Origin: Leucobacter sp. cx-42
GTDB taxonomy: Bacteria > Actinomycetota > Actinomycetes > Actinomycetales > Microbacteriaceae
Assembly: GCF_014529985.1 (NCBI RefSeq)
Contig: NZ_JACVMU010000006.1
Location: 62,001-126,000 of the forward strand
Reading direction: 5' to 3'
Length of the DNA: 64,000 bases
The notes beneath the pieces are model-generated. The model saw nothing but the letters and a program-made list of their open reading frames with translations. It did no database searches and had not been told where the DNA came from. Shown here in pieces: positions 18,297-25,991 of the stretch. Positions within the stretch are counted from its first letter, which is position 1, and each line of letters opens with the position of its first letter. Both the position numbers and the translations under genes were made by a program.

Positions 18297-20087
18297 TTAC
18301 TCTCCTTCCCATTCCGGGCTGTGATCAAGTGCGTACTGGATGTCGCTGTTCGACGTACCCTGGCGGACCATCGGCCACACCATTGCGTCAGCGCTCACCA
18401 CGAAGTCAATAACAACGGGACGATCGTTGGTCTCAAGCGCGAGCTTGATTGCAGCGTCGATCTCTTCTTCACGCTCAACGCGGATCGCGAGACAACCGTA
18501 GGCTTCACCGAGCTTGACGAAGTCAGGCACGCGAACCGAACCGTGACCGGTGTTGAGCTCGGTGTTCGAGTAGCGACCGTTGTAAATCAGGGTCTGCCAC
18601 TGGCGCACCATGCCGAGCGACGAGTTGTTGATGACCGCAACCTTGATGGGAATGTTGTTCACGACACAGGTCGCGAGTTCCTGGTTGGTCATCTGGAAGC
18701 AGCCGTCGCCGTCGATTGCCCAAACGTGACGGTCAGGTTCGGCAACCTTTGCGCCCATTGCTGCGGGTACCGAGTAGCCCATGGTGCCTGCGCCGCCCGA
18801 GTTCAGCCAAGCGCCGGGGCGCTCGTACTTGATGAACTGTGCAGCCCACATCTGGTGCTGACCAACACCAGCGGCGTAGATGCCCTCGGGGCCCGTGAGC
18901 TCGCCAATGCGCTGGATGATGTGCTGCGGCGACAGCAGGCCGTCGCTCGTCGGCTGGTAGCCGAGCGGGAAGCGCTCGCGGAGCATGTTGAGGCGCTCCC
19001 ACCATGCGCTCTGATCCGCGAATTCACGGGTCAGCTTGGCGGTCGAGACCGCAGCAATCAGATCCGCAATGACCTCGGCAGCATCGCCCACGATGGGGAC
19101 GTCAGCGGCGCGGATCTTGCCAATCTCAGCGGGGTCGATGTCTGCGTGGATCACCTTGGCATCGGGCGCGAAGAGCGCAGCCTTGCCGGTCACGCGATCG
19201 TCGAAACGCGCGCCGAGGGTGATGAGCAGGTCGGATTCCTGCAACGCGAGCACCGCGGGAACGGTGCCGTGCATACCGGGCATGCCCAGGTGCTGCTCGT
19301 GCGAATCAGGGAATACGCCGCGCGCCATCAGGGTCGTGACAACTGGCGCGCCAACGAGCTCTGCGAGCTGCAGGAGCTCCTCCGAAGCGCCGGCACGGTT
19401 CACACCGCCACCAACGTAGAACACGGGACGCTCTGCCGCAGCGATGAGGTCGGCAGCTGCCTGAACCTGCTTGCTGTTTGCCTTCGTGATGGGACGGTAG
19501 CCGAGCAGGTCGACGCGGGGATCCCAGACGAAATCGAGCTCGCCCTCCTGTGCGTCCTTCGTGATGTCCACGAGAACGGGACCGGGGCGACCGGTCGTTG
19601 CGAGGTGGTGTGCCGCAGCGATCGCGCCGGGAACGTCCTCAGGCTTCTTGACCAGGATCGAATGCTTCGTGATCGGCATCGTGACGCCGACGATGTCAGC
19701 TTCCTGGAACGCATCGGTGCCCATGAGGTGCGAGAACACCTGACCGGTGATCGCGAGCAGCGGGACCGAATCCATGTATGCGTCAGCGATCGCGGTCACC
19801 AGGTTGGTTGCACCAGGGCCCGAAGTCGCGATGCAGACGCCGACCTTGTTGGTTGCAGCCGCGTAGCCCTCTGCAGCGTGACCAGCACCCTGCTCATGGC
19901 GTACGAGGATGTGACGAAGGTCGTTGCCATCCATGAGCGTGTCGTACAACGGCAGTACAGCGCCGCCGGGCAGGCCGAACACATCGGTGACCCCGAGGGA
20001 CTCCAGGCTGCGAACGACCGCCTGAGCACCGGTCATACGCTCGCCGCGCTGGCCGTGCTTGAGTTCTTCACTCGATTCCAATGACAT
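18297..20087 (-). CDS. ilvB: acetolactate synthase large (catalytic) subunit
   Basis: Thiamine-diphosphate enzyme condensing two pyruvates, or pyruvate with 2-oxobutyrate. The 596-residue protein has the catalytic Glu in [19 protein letters not shown]-type loop '[12 protein letters not shown]', and the TPP/Mg motif [19 protein letters not shown] near the C-terminus. The ATG at 20087 ([13 protein letters not shown]) is selected because GAAAG lies at ribosome-binding distance and upstream residues look noncoding. It heads ilvBNC. An apparent decayed ilvD fragment lies in its upstream region. I see no Leu/Val/Ile-rich leader peptide typical of attenuation. Confidence 0.96.
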   Translation of the reverse strand: MSLESSEELKHGQRGERMTGAQAVVRSLESLGVTDVFGLPGGAVLPLYDTLMDGNDLRHILVRHEQGAGHAAEGYAAATNKVGVCIATSGPGATNLVTAIADAYMDSVPLLAITGQVFSHLMGTDAFQEADIVGVTMPITKHSILVKKPEDVPGAIAAAHHLATTGRPGPVLVDITKDAQEGELDFVWDPRVDLLGYRPITKANSKQVQAAADLIAAAERPVFYVGGGVNRAGASEELLQLAELVGAPVVTTLMARGVFPDSHEQHLGMPGMHGTVPAVLALQESDLLITLGARFDDRVTGKAALFAPDAKVIHADIDPAEIGKIRAADVPIVGDAAEVIADLIAAVSTAKLTREFADQSAWWERLNMLRERFPLGYQPTSDGLLSPQHIIQRIGELTGPEGIYAAGVGQHQMWAAQFIKYERPGAWLNSGGAGTMGYSVPAAMGAKVAEPDRHVWAIDGDGCFQMTNQELATCVVNNIPIKVAVINNSSLGMVRQWQTLIYNGRYSNTELNTGHGSVRVPDFVKLGEAYGCLAIRVEREEEIDAAIKLALETNDRPVVIDFVVSADAMVWPMVRQGTSNSDIQYALDHSPEWEGE

Positions 20088-20340
20088 TACGTGTCTTTCG
20101 TGAGTAGTGGATTGATCTGTTTCGCGTGAGGCACACACTGCGGGGACCGAGCGTGAGAACGAGACCTGCGTCTGCGTAAGCAAGTAGTGCCGCTGTGGGA
20201 AGCGCGGCTAGTGCAGTCGCTGTTACGTTCGTCGATCCGAACGACACCATCTTGGGATTGCCAATGCTCACGGCGGGAAGCCGGAGCTGATGAGAGTCGC
20301 GCGCGATGCGGGCGCAATGGCGCCATAGCGATAAGGAAGC

Positions 20341-20548
20341 GAGCCCAACTGTCCTGTCGGGCTACAAGCTCTGCGGGATCTACCAGCACGTCGAGCGTAT
20401 GCGGCGCGATATTGACCCGATTCAGGTCGACATCGCCGATCCAGAAACGCGAAACTGTGCTCAGCGCCTCTGATTCCAAATGTTCAAGCCCCGGTTCGGT
20501 TGTGCCAACCGTGGCCTGTCCACTTGTCAATAGTAATGCATTCACGTG
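20341..20548 (-). pseudogene. probable relic of the ilvD (dihydroxy-acid dehydratase) C-terminus
   Basis: One minus-strand frame reads HVNALLLTSGQATVGTTEPG, then EHLESEALSTVSRFW, then GDVDLNRVNI and TLDVLVDPAELVARQDSW. The order and spacing resemble the end of IlvD, where a 'TDGRFSGG..GL..GH..PEA' stretch is followed by 'GD.I.ID...R.LDVLVD.AEL..R...W'. The iron-sulfur Cys region and the final RYTRGVL-type tail are absent, so it cannot be functional. ilvD commonly precedes ilvB in actinobacteria, which makes the position meaningful. This is motif recognition without an alignment. Confidence 0.5.
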
Positions 20549-20685
20549 AGCGCGCGAACGCGCTCGCGTGTCGTCGCGCACACGCGACCCAATGCACCCC
20601 ATTGCCATGTCTCCCAGCATAGGGGCAAGCCATATGCCGACACGCGTTCATGACGAAGATCACCGAAGATGAGGCGGGAACGCAC
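20549..20685. other. remainder of the ilvB upstream region
   Basis: No gene, repeat or clear promoter seen. A TTGACA hexamer occurs on the minus strand at 20523-20528 without a matching -10. It may or may not drive ilvB. Confidence 0.4.
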
Positions 20686-20721
20686 AAAGGAGCGAATCGG
20701 AAGGGTCCGATCCGCTCCTTT
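20686..20721 (-). terminator. terminator of the 78-residue membrane-protein gene
   Basis: A 16-bp stem with a single A/C mismatch (AAAGGAGCGAATCGGA against its partner), loop AGGG, 55 bp after the stop at 20776. Confidence 0.75.
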
Positions 20722-20775
20722 TGCTACAACCAGCTACTGCCAGCCTCGCTCATCGCTTGTCGCTACAGCGCGTAA

Positions 20776-21012
20776 TTACTTGCCGATAGCGGGGAGGAAT
20801 ACGAAGGGAATCATCCAGCCGATGAGCTCTGCAACGAGGCCGCCAGCGAAGATCGAGAGCTGCGTCATCAGCGGAAGCTCTGCGTTAAAGCCCGCACCGA
20901 ACAGGTAGAAGCCGCCGAATACGAACACGCAAGAAAGCAGGAAGCCGATAACGGTGATCGCGCTCGTTGCACCCTGCGAGCTCTCTTCAAACAGCTGCTC
21001 GTTCTTTGCCAT
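20776..21012 (-). CDS. small membrane protein, unknown function
   Basis: The 78-residue protein (MAKNEQLFEESSQGATSAI...) has two hydrophobic helices separated by GFNAELPL. A strong ribosome binding site (GGAGGGCAGTC) and its own terminator support it as a real monocistronic gene. No family recognised. It faces away from the short plus-strand gene at 21267. Confidence 0.75.
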   Translation of the reverse strand: MAKNEQLFEESSQGATSAITVIGFLLSCVFVFGGFYLFGAGFNAELPLMTQLSIFAGGLVAELIGWMIPFVFLPAIGK

Positions 21013-21266
21013 GACTGCCCTCCATAGGAACTGATTTCACACTGGAGCCCGCGGCTCCATGAAGTCTTTTCGCGCGCACCAAATGTTCGCGTGAACCAAA
21101 CCAAGCGTACCCCACGTCGGCGCGGTAGTGTGATCACACCCGCCAGCGCGTGCCCCGACCCAGAATTTTGAGTCAGTGCACCACCCGGGTCACCCACATG
21201 ATGGGCAAGGTTGCGGCATCGATCGCAACCTCACCCACCAGCCACTTCAGTAGCGGAGGAACCTCA

Positions 21267-21473
21267 ATGGCTTCGATCGGCAAGTACGTCACCAACCCCG
21301 GCGTCATCGGCGCGGCAGCCGGCGCATTCACCACCGTGCGTCGCACCCAAAGCATGCGCAAGGACTGGCGTATTGCTCTCGTCTGGGGTGTGTGGGCCGC
21401 AGGACTCGCTCTCGCAATCGCCAGCGTCGCCATGCAAGATGAGGACGCCGACTTCGAAGCATTCGGCGAGTAA
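21267..21473 (+). CDS. small protein with one hydrophobic helix, unknown function
   Basis: The 68-residue protein (MASIGKYVTNPGVIGAAAGAF...) has a basic central part (VRRTQSMRKDWR), a single transmembrane helix (ALVWGVWAAGLALAIASVAM) and an acidic tail (QDEDADFEAFGE). The ribosome binding site GGAGG lies seven bases before the ATG at 21267; the longer frame upstream lacks one. I recognise no family. Confidence 0.7.
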   Translation: MASIGKYVTNPGVIGAAAGAFTTVRRTQSMRKDWRIALVWGVWAAGLALAIASVAMQDEDADFEAFGE

Positions 21474-21620
21474 TTTCACCCACTGCAGCTTCGTCACCAG
21501 GCGTTTCCTGGCGCGGATCACGCACAGCCAACCAGACGACACGCACGGGCCGCTGACCTGATTTTGTGCGGCTCAGCAAAGCCGTGTTAATGTATTCATC
21601 GTTGCCAAGCACGGCAATGG

Positions 21621-21694
21621 GCGCCTCTAGCTCAATTGGTTAGAGCATCTGACTCTTAATCAGAGGGTTCGGGGTTCGATTCCCCGGGGGCGTA
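21621..21694 (+). tRNA. tRNA-Lys (CUU), copy 1
   Basis: A 74-nt cloverleaf with acceptor GCGCCTC, anticodon stem TCTGA/TCAGA around loop CTCTTAA (anticodon CTT), and T arm CGGGG-TTCGATT-CCCCG. The 3' acceptor strand is GGGGCGT, so the terminal pair is G1-U72, whereas copy 2 has G1-C72. CCA is not encoded. Confidence 0.95.
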
Positions 21695-21700
21695 CGAGCA

Positions 21701-21730
21701 GGGCGAGATCTTCACGATCTCGCCCTTTTT
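21701..21730 (+). terminator. terminator of tRNA-Lys copy 1
   Basis: GGGCGAGATC / TTCAC loop / GATCTCGCCC followed by five T. Confidence 0.92.
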
Positions 21731-21956
21731 GTTGTACTTGGGGCCCGTGGTGGGCGCCGCGCCCTTCAGCATTTCCCGCACATATACGATCTGCCTTCGA
21801 TATGGCCTTTGGTGCGAGATTCCGCATATCTCCGGCCGATTACATATCTACGGAGAATCGTTGAAATCACGCGCGACACTTCGAAAGCCACCGCCGATTT
21901 TGCGTGACTCGAATCGACCGTGTTAGAGTATTCCTCGTTGCCAAATACGGGAACAT

Positions 21957-22030
21957 GCGCCTCTAGCTCAATTGGTTAGAGCATCTGACTCTTAATCAGA
22001 GGGTTCGGGGTTCGATTCCCCGGGGGCGCA
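21957..22030 (+). tRNA. tRNA-Lys (CUU), copy 2
   Basis: Differs from copy 1 only at the last acceptor base (C72 instead of U72), which restores a perfect 7-bp acceptor stem except for one G-U. Anticodon CTT, no encoded CCA. Confidence 0.95.
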
Positions 22031-22036
22031 CAAGCA

Positions 22037-22066
22037 GGGCGAGATCTTCACGATCTCGCCCTTTTT
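22037..22066 (+). terminator. terminator of tRNA-Lys copy 2
   Basis: Same hairpin as copy 1 (GGGCGAGATC stem, TTCAC loop, five T). Confidence 0.92.
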
Positions 22067-22187
22067 GTTTGCTGCGGCATACCGGCTGAGAGCAGTTGCG
22101 CACCAGACCACCTCACCAAACTTGGAATCAGCCTTGAAGCTGACCAGATTGATGCACGAATGTCGCGGAGCATGCCATGCTCAAACC

Positions 22188-22487
22188 ATGAAGTGCCCCA
22201 ATGATGGCTCCACACTGGTGATGTCCGAGCGTCGAAACGTCGAGATTGACTACTGCCCTGAGTGCCGCGGCATCTGGCTTGACCGCGGAGAGCTCGACAA
22301 GATCATCTCCCAGGTAGAGGCCGCAAGCGCTTCTGCCCAGCTCGCTACCCCCGCACAGGCGCCGCAGCAGCCGCAGCCTCAGCCGCAGTCGTACCAGCAG
22401 CGCCAGCCAAACTACGACGACCGCGGGTACACGAAGCCACGCAAGAAGCAGAGTCCCTTCGAACTCCTCGGTGACATCTTCGGTTAA
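22188..22487 (+). CDS. TFIIB-type zinc-ribbon protein
   Basis: A 99-residue cytoplasmic protein. The N-terminal zinc ribbon has MKCPNDGSTL and YCPECRGIWLDRGELDKII, the signature of the zf-TFIIB small-protein family. A Gln/Pro-rich linker (QQPQPQPQS) and a basic tail ending SPFELLGDIFG follow. The ATG at 22188 has no ribosome binding site; a weak CATGCT box lies six bases before it, so it may also be leaderless. Function is unknown for the family. Confidence 0.8.
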   Translation: MKCPNDGSTLVMSERRNVEIDYCPECRGIWLDRGELDKIISQVEAASASAQLATPAQAPQQPQPQPQSYQQRQPNYDDRGYTKPRKKQSPFELLGDIFG

Positions 22488-22528
22488 TTCCTCACTAACC
22501 TTCGGTGAACCGAAGCCACCCAGCACAG

Positions 22529-22579
22529 GAGTCCCGTCTGCGGAAACACATCGTTTCCTACGCATGACGGGACTCTTTT
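22529..22579 (+). terminator. terminator of the zinc-ribbon gene
   Basis: Outer stem GAGTCCCGTC/GACGGGACTC with inner pairing TGCG/CGCA and GAAAC/GTTTC, followed by TTTT. Confidence 0.85.
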
Positions 22580-22658
22580 GCTTGCAAACTGGGGCGTCGC
22601 AGGCCGCAGAGTACGCGGCACGTATTCACGCCCCAAGCAATCAATAACTCTGGCGCGG

Positions 22659-22664
22659 TAGGCT
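22659..22664 (+). promoter_or_regulatory. -10 box of hisN (leaderless layout)
   Basis: TAGGCT, six bases (TCGACC), ATG. Confidence 0.6.
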
Positions 22665-22670
22665 TCGACC

Positions 22671-23471
22671 ATGACCGCCTACTCCGAAGATCTCGTATTC
22701 GCGCTTGAGCTCGCCGACCTCGCTGATGCGATCTCGCACGAGCGTTTCCAGGCCGCTGACCTCACGATCGAAACCAAGCCGGACCGTACGTTCGTCACCG
22801 ACGCAGACAAGGCAGTCGAAGACGCGATCCGCGCCCGCATTGAGGCAGAACGCCCTGAGGACAGCTTCTTCGGCGAAGAGTCTGGCCGTACCGAGCGTGG
22901 TTCACGCCGTTGGGTGATCGACCCGATTGATGGCACCTCGAACTTCTTGCGCGGCGTTCCCAACTGGGCAACGCTCATCTCCCTCGAGGTTGACGGTGTT
23001 CCCACGGTTGGCGTCGTTTCGGCACCTGCCTTTGGCCAGCGGTGGTGGGCTGAGACCGGTGGCGGCGCTTGGGGCTGGCGTCGTGGCGAAGAGCCGCGTC
23101 GTCTGCAGGTCTCCGGCGTTGAAGGTATCGAGAACGCGTCGCTCAGTTTTCAGAGCATCGAACAGTGGGATCTTGCCGGCTACCTCGATCCGCTGATCGC
23201 GCTCACCCGTGCCGTGTGGCGCGACCGTGCGTACGGCGACATGTGGTCGTACATGATGCTCGCAGAGGGCCTCGTCGACGTTGTCGCCGAGTTTGATGTC
23301 AAGCCATACGATCTCTCCGCGCTCGTGCCAATCGTGCGCGAGGCTGGCGGCACGTTTACCGATATCACGGGCGCTGATTCCGCGTGGAACGGCAGTTCTC
23401 TCGCTACCAATGGCAAGGTGCATGACGCAGTGCTCGACGTTGTGACCCGCGCGAAGGCGGCACAGGCATGA
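22671..23471 (+). CDS. hisN: histidinol-phosphatase of the inositol monophosphatase family
   Basis: The 266-residue metal-dependent phosphatase has the family's metal-binding motifs EESG (in FGEESGRTERG), WVIDPIDGTSNFLRG, and a late Asp in 'DVKPYDLSALVPIVREAGG'. The TSNFLRG variant and overall length match actinobacterial HisN, which dephosphorylates histidinol phosphate, rather than SuhB-like proteins; that assignment is inference. The ATG lies six bases after TAGGCT and has no ribosome binding site. A DUF3054 gene overlaps its stop by four bases. Confidence 0.8.
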   Translation: MTAYSEDLVFALELADLADAISHERFQAADLTIETKPDRTFVTDADKAVEDAIRARIEAERPEDSFFGEESGRTERGSRRWVIDPIDGTSNFLRGVPNWATLISLEVDGVPTVGVVSAPAFGQRWWAETGGGAWGWRRGEEPRRLQVSGVEGIENASLSFQSIEQWDLAGYLDPLIALTRAVWRDRAYGDMWSYMMLAEGLVDVVAEFDVKPYDLSALVPIVREAGGTFTDITGADSAWNGSSLATNGKVHDAVLDVVTRAKAAQA

Positions 23472-23860
23472 GCCGCACGCCGCAGGCCATCGCTCCCGCG
23501 CCGCGTACCGTGATCGCAGCCGCGCTGCTCGACGTGATCCTGGTCTTGATTTTCGCCGCGCTCGGGCGCAGCAGCCACTCACGTGATGCCACCGCGCTCG
23601 GCCTCCTCGAGACCGCTTGGCCGTTCCTCGCTGGCCTCGCAATCATGTGGCTCATTGTCCGCGCATGGCGAGCGCCAGGTGAGGTGATTCGCACTGGCAT
23701 TCCGGTCTGGTCAGGCACCGTGCTCTTTGGCATGCTGCTGCGCGCCCTTACCGGCGCAGGAACGGCGTTCGCCTTCGTGCTCGTCACGATTGGCGTCCTC
23801 GGCCTCTTCCTCGTGGGCTGGCGTCTCATCTCGTCGCTCATCCGTCGTCGCCGCGCATAA
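23468..23860 (+). CDS. DUF3054 family membrane protein
   Basis: The 130-residue protein has four hydrophobic helices. The sequence AALLDVILVLIFAALGRSSH near the start and RTGIPVWSGTVLFGMLLRAL later resemble the DUF3054 family, which is common in actinobacteria and has no known function. Its ATG overlaps the hisN stop (ATGA), so it is translated by coupling to hisN. Confidence 0.75.
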   Translation: MSRTPQAIAPAPRTVIAAALLDVILVLIFAALGRSSHSRDATALGLLETAWPFLAGLAIMWLIVRAWRAPGEVIRTGIPVWSGTVLFGMLLRALTGAGTAFAFVLVTIGVLGLFLVGWRLISSLIRRRRA

Positions 23861-23904
23861 CACGCATTCTGGTGCTTCCCAGTAGGGGCTGAAAGAATAG
23901 CGAT

Positions 23905-24537
23905 ATGCAGCAAACCTCACGCCTTCCGCACGTTGTGCGCGGGTCTGCTGCTGCATTCTGCGCGACCTTCGTCGCCTTGCTGTCACACGTATCCGCTGGC
24001 GGCGAGATGCCGGGTCTGCTCGGTGTGGTCGTGCCGCTCGCGCTGTCGCTGTTCGTGAGCGTATTGCTCGCTGGCAGACGGCTTTCGGTGACGCGACTGA
24101 CGCTGTCGGTCATTGCCAGTCAGACGCTGTTCCACTCGTTGTTCGTGTTGGGCACCAAGCAAGCGGGAATGGTTGGCGGATCGGGACACCAGCACTTCGT
24201 CACCGCTGACGCCCTCCCCGCGCCGTTCCTGAGCGATACGACGGTCGCCCTGCTACACGGCGATGCGCTGATGTGGGCTTCACACGGGCTTGGCGCTGTT
24301 GCGACGGTCGTGTTCTTGACGCTCGGCGAACGCACCCTCGATGCCCTGCGGGTCCTCGCGCTCCGCACCGCTCAGTGGCTACGTCACGCGCTTGTTCCTG
24401 CGGTATGTCCGGTTCTGATCGCTGCCCCGATCCGCGCACCGCGCATCGCAACTGCGCGCTGGAGCGTCCTTGACGAGCTGCGTGCTTCCGCTCTGCACCG
24501 CCGTGGGCCACCTCGCGATACGGGGCTCCCAGCGTAA
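23905..24537 (+). CDS. integral membrane protein upstream of a copper chaperone gene
   Basis: The 210-residue protein has about four hydrophobic segments in the first 150 residues and a basic, Ala/Arg-rich cytoplasmic tail. Between the helices it carries several His ([26 protein letters not shown]) that could bind metal. It lies 113 bp before the PCu(A)C gene, hinting at a copper-related role, but I recognise no family. The start context has GAAAGAA at ribosome-binding distance and also AAGAAT at the leaderless position. Confidence 0.6.
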   Translation: MQQTSRLPHVVRGSAAAFCATFVALLSHVSAGGEMPGLLGVVVPLALSLFVSVLLAGRRLSVTRLTLSVIASQTLFHSLFVLGTKQAGMVGGSGHQHFVTADALPAPFLSDTTVALLHGDALMWASHGLGAVATVVFLTLGERTLDALRVLALRTAQWLRHALVPAVCPVLIAAPIRAPRIATARWSVLDELRASALHRRGPPRDTGLPA

Positions 24538-24650
24538 GACTGCGCTGTGCCCCGTTCCTCCAGCAACATCATTTTTCGCGCCCGCACGCTCGGGCGCATT
24601 CGGCCTGCCCTCGCGCGGCCGATGATTCGCAGGTTGAAAGGCGAAAACAC

Positions 24651-25235
24651 ATGAACAAGTTCCAGACTCGTACCGCTCGCGTATCCGTAGTGATTGGTGC
24701 AGCGCTGCTCGCACTGACCGGCTGCAGCAGCACCGGTACTGACGCAGGCTCGAACACGAAGCAGGAAGCAGCTGCGAAGACCCAGGCTGACGCAGTGAAG
24801 CTTCACGATTTCTGGCTCAAGGCGTCAGATAAGGGCATGACCGGCGCATTTGGCACGATTGAGAACACCTCGGGTGAAGAGCTGCAGATCGTTTCGGCGA
24901 AGTCCCCGCTGTCTGACGACGTCGAGCTGCACGAGACCGTCGCAGATGGCTCGGGCAACAACGTCATGCAGGAGGTGCAGGACGGCTACAAGATTCCCGC
25001 ACACGGCAAGTTTGAGCTCGCACCCGGTGCCAACCACATCATGCTGATGGATCTCAAGCAGGCAGTCCCGGCCGGCGACGACGTTGAGTTCACACTCGTG
25101 TTCTCGGACGGCTCCGAGCACACCTTTAACGCAATGGTGAAGGACTACGCGGGCGCCAAGGAGAACTACCGCGACGAAGACGGCACCACCAGCCACGATG
25201 ACATGGAGATGGATCACAGCTCGATGGAGCACTAA
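24651..25235 (+). CDS. PCu(A)C-type copper chaperone lipoprotein
   Basis: The 194-residue secreted lipoprotein has a signal peptide ending in lipobox LTGC and a PCu(A)C beta-barrel. It carries the Cu(I)-binding pattern: LHETV..., M about ten residues on (NNVMQEV), then ANHIMLMDL with the distal H-x-M. The C-terminus adds a His/Met/Asp tail (SHDDMEMDHSSMEH) able to hold more copper. The family delivers copper to cytochrome oxidase CuA or buffers periplasmic copper. The membrane protein just upstream may be a partner. AAAGGCG serves as the ribosome binding site. Confidence 0.88.
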   Translation: MNKFQTRTARVSVVIGAALLALTGCSSTGTDAGSNTKQEAAAKTQADAVKLHDFWLKASDKGMTGAFGTIENTSGEELQIVSAKSPLSDDVELHETVADGSGNNVMQEVQDGYKIPAHGKFELAPGANHIMLMDLKQAVPAGDDVEFTLVFSDGSEHTFNAMVKDYAGAKENYRDEDGTTSHDDMEMDHSSMEH

Positions 25236-25246
25236 GTAGTCACCGC

Positions 25247-25278
25247 GGTGGGCGGATCGGCAATTCGATCCGCCCACC
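25247..25278 (+). terminator. hairpin after the copper chaperone gene
   Basis: A 13-bp perfect stem (GGTGGGCGGATCG and complement) with a 6-nt loop, 12 bp past the stop. No T tract follows. Confidence 0.55.
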
Positions 25279-25403
25279 AGTGCGGTCTGACGATAAACCT
25301 GAAAGCATCCAAAGCTTTCATTGTTAGCATCGAACCCCCACGCGCTGAGCTCACCGTAGCCACGCGCATTCCACGGCAACATTTCACGGAGAAGGAGGAC
25401 GCA

Positions 25404-25898
25404 TTGTCGAAACGTGCACCGCACAAGCTCGTCACAGTGCTGCTCGCCTTCCTCCTGTTTACGCCAACGTTCTGGGTCATCGACATCCTGGAGAGTGTCT
25501 CGGCCGGCCCGAATGCCGGTGCCACGACACAAACGCTGCGGTTCGATGAGTCACGTACTGAAAAAGAGTCGCTCGAGAAGTCAGCAGCCACCCGTGTTGG
25601 CGAGCCAGACGACACTGACGCCGACGACGCCAACGCTGTCCGTTCTGACGATAAGGCCTTTTCCGGCCTCTGCGAGGACGATCTCGGCTTTATTGCTCCG
25701 CAGGCTGATACCGCCGTCGCGGCTTCCGGCATGGGCGCACAGGCACACTCGAACGACCACGGTCCCGTGCACTGGACCACGCCAGAGGTGCGTCTCCCCT
25801 CTCTCACGCCGGGCGAACGCGTGCAGCTCGGGCGCCTCCTCATGCCAGCGCAGCCCGTCGCTGAAGTTCCCACCACACCACCGTTGATCGCTGCCTGA
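25404..25898 (+). CDS. membrane-anchored protein of unknown function, TTG start
   Basis: The 164-residue protein has a basic start (LSKRAPHKL), one hydrophobic anchor (VTVLLAFLLFTPTFWVIDIL) and an acidic, probably extracytoplasmic, low-complexity region. The TTG at 25404 is chosen because AGAAGGAGGACGCA directly precedes it, the best ribosome binding site in this stretch; the longer frame enters the upstream hairpin. It lies upstream of the LCP and SEDS genes, so a cell-envelope role is plausible. No family recognised. Confidence 0.65.
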   Translation: MSKRAPHKLVTVLLAFLLFTPTFWVIDILESVSAGPNAGATTQTLRFDESRTEKESLEKSAATRVGEPDDTDADDANAVRSDDKAFSGLCEDDLGFIAPQADTAVAASGMGAQAHSNDHGPVHWTTPEVRLPSLTPGERVQLGRLLMPAQPVAEVPTTPPLIAA

Positions 25899-25991
25899 GC
25901 ACCGCGCACGCGCCGCCCGCGCGTTCGTGCGCCCGTTGCTCACACGACAGTCCCTGTCGCGCGGCCCCGCCGCAGCATCGAACGGAATTTT

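Larger units (their letters stand above)
21564..21730 (+). repeat. tRNA-Lys cassette, copy 1 of tandem duplication
   Basis: A 167-bp unit of promoter-like TTGTGC / 18 nt / TAATGT, a 27-nt leader, the tRNA and its terminator. Every element recurs exactly 336 bp downstream (21900-22066). Confidence 0.85.
21900..22066 (+). repeat. tRNA-Lys cassette, copy 2 of tandem duplication
   Basis: The same order at constant offset: TTGCGT / 18 nt / TAGAGT, a 27-nt leader, tRNA, and a terminator identical to copy 1. The promoter and leader have diverged, while the tRNA and terminator are almost invariant. The 169 bp between the cassettes (21731-21899) is AT-richer and holds nothing I can name. Confidence 0.85.

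Noticed and set aside
20088-20271. Possible attenuation leader peptide for ilvB (frame [29 protein letters not shown])
   Set aside because: It has no run of Leu/Val/Ile codons, extends past the ilvB start in another frame, and no terminator/antiterminator pair is seen.
21731-21899. Small coding frame between the two tRNA-Lys cassettes
   Set aside because: No ribosome binding site, no family resemblance, and composition unlike genes here; treated as spacer of the duplication.
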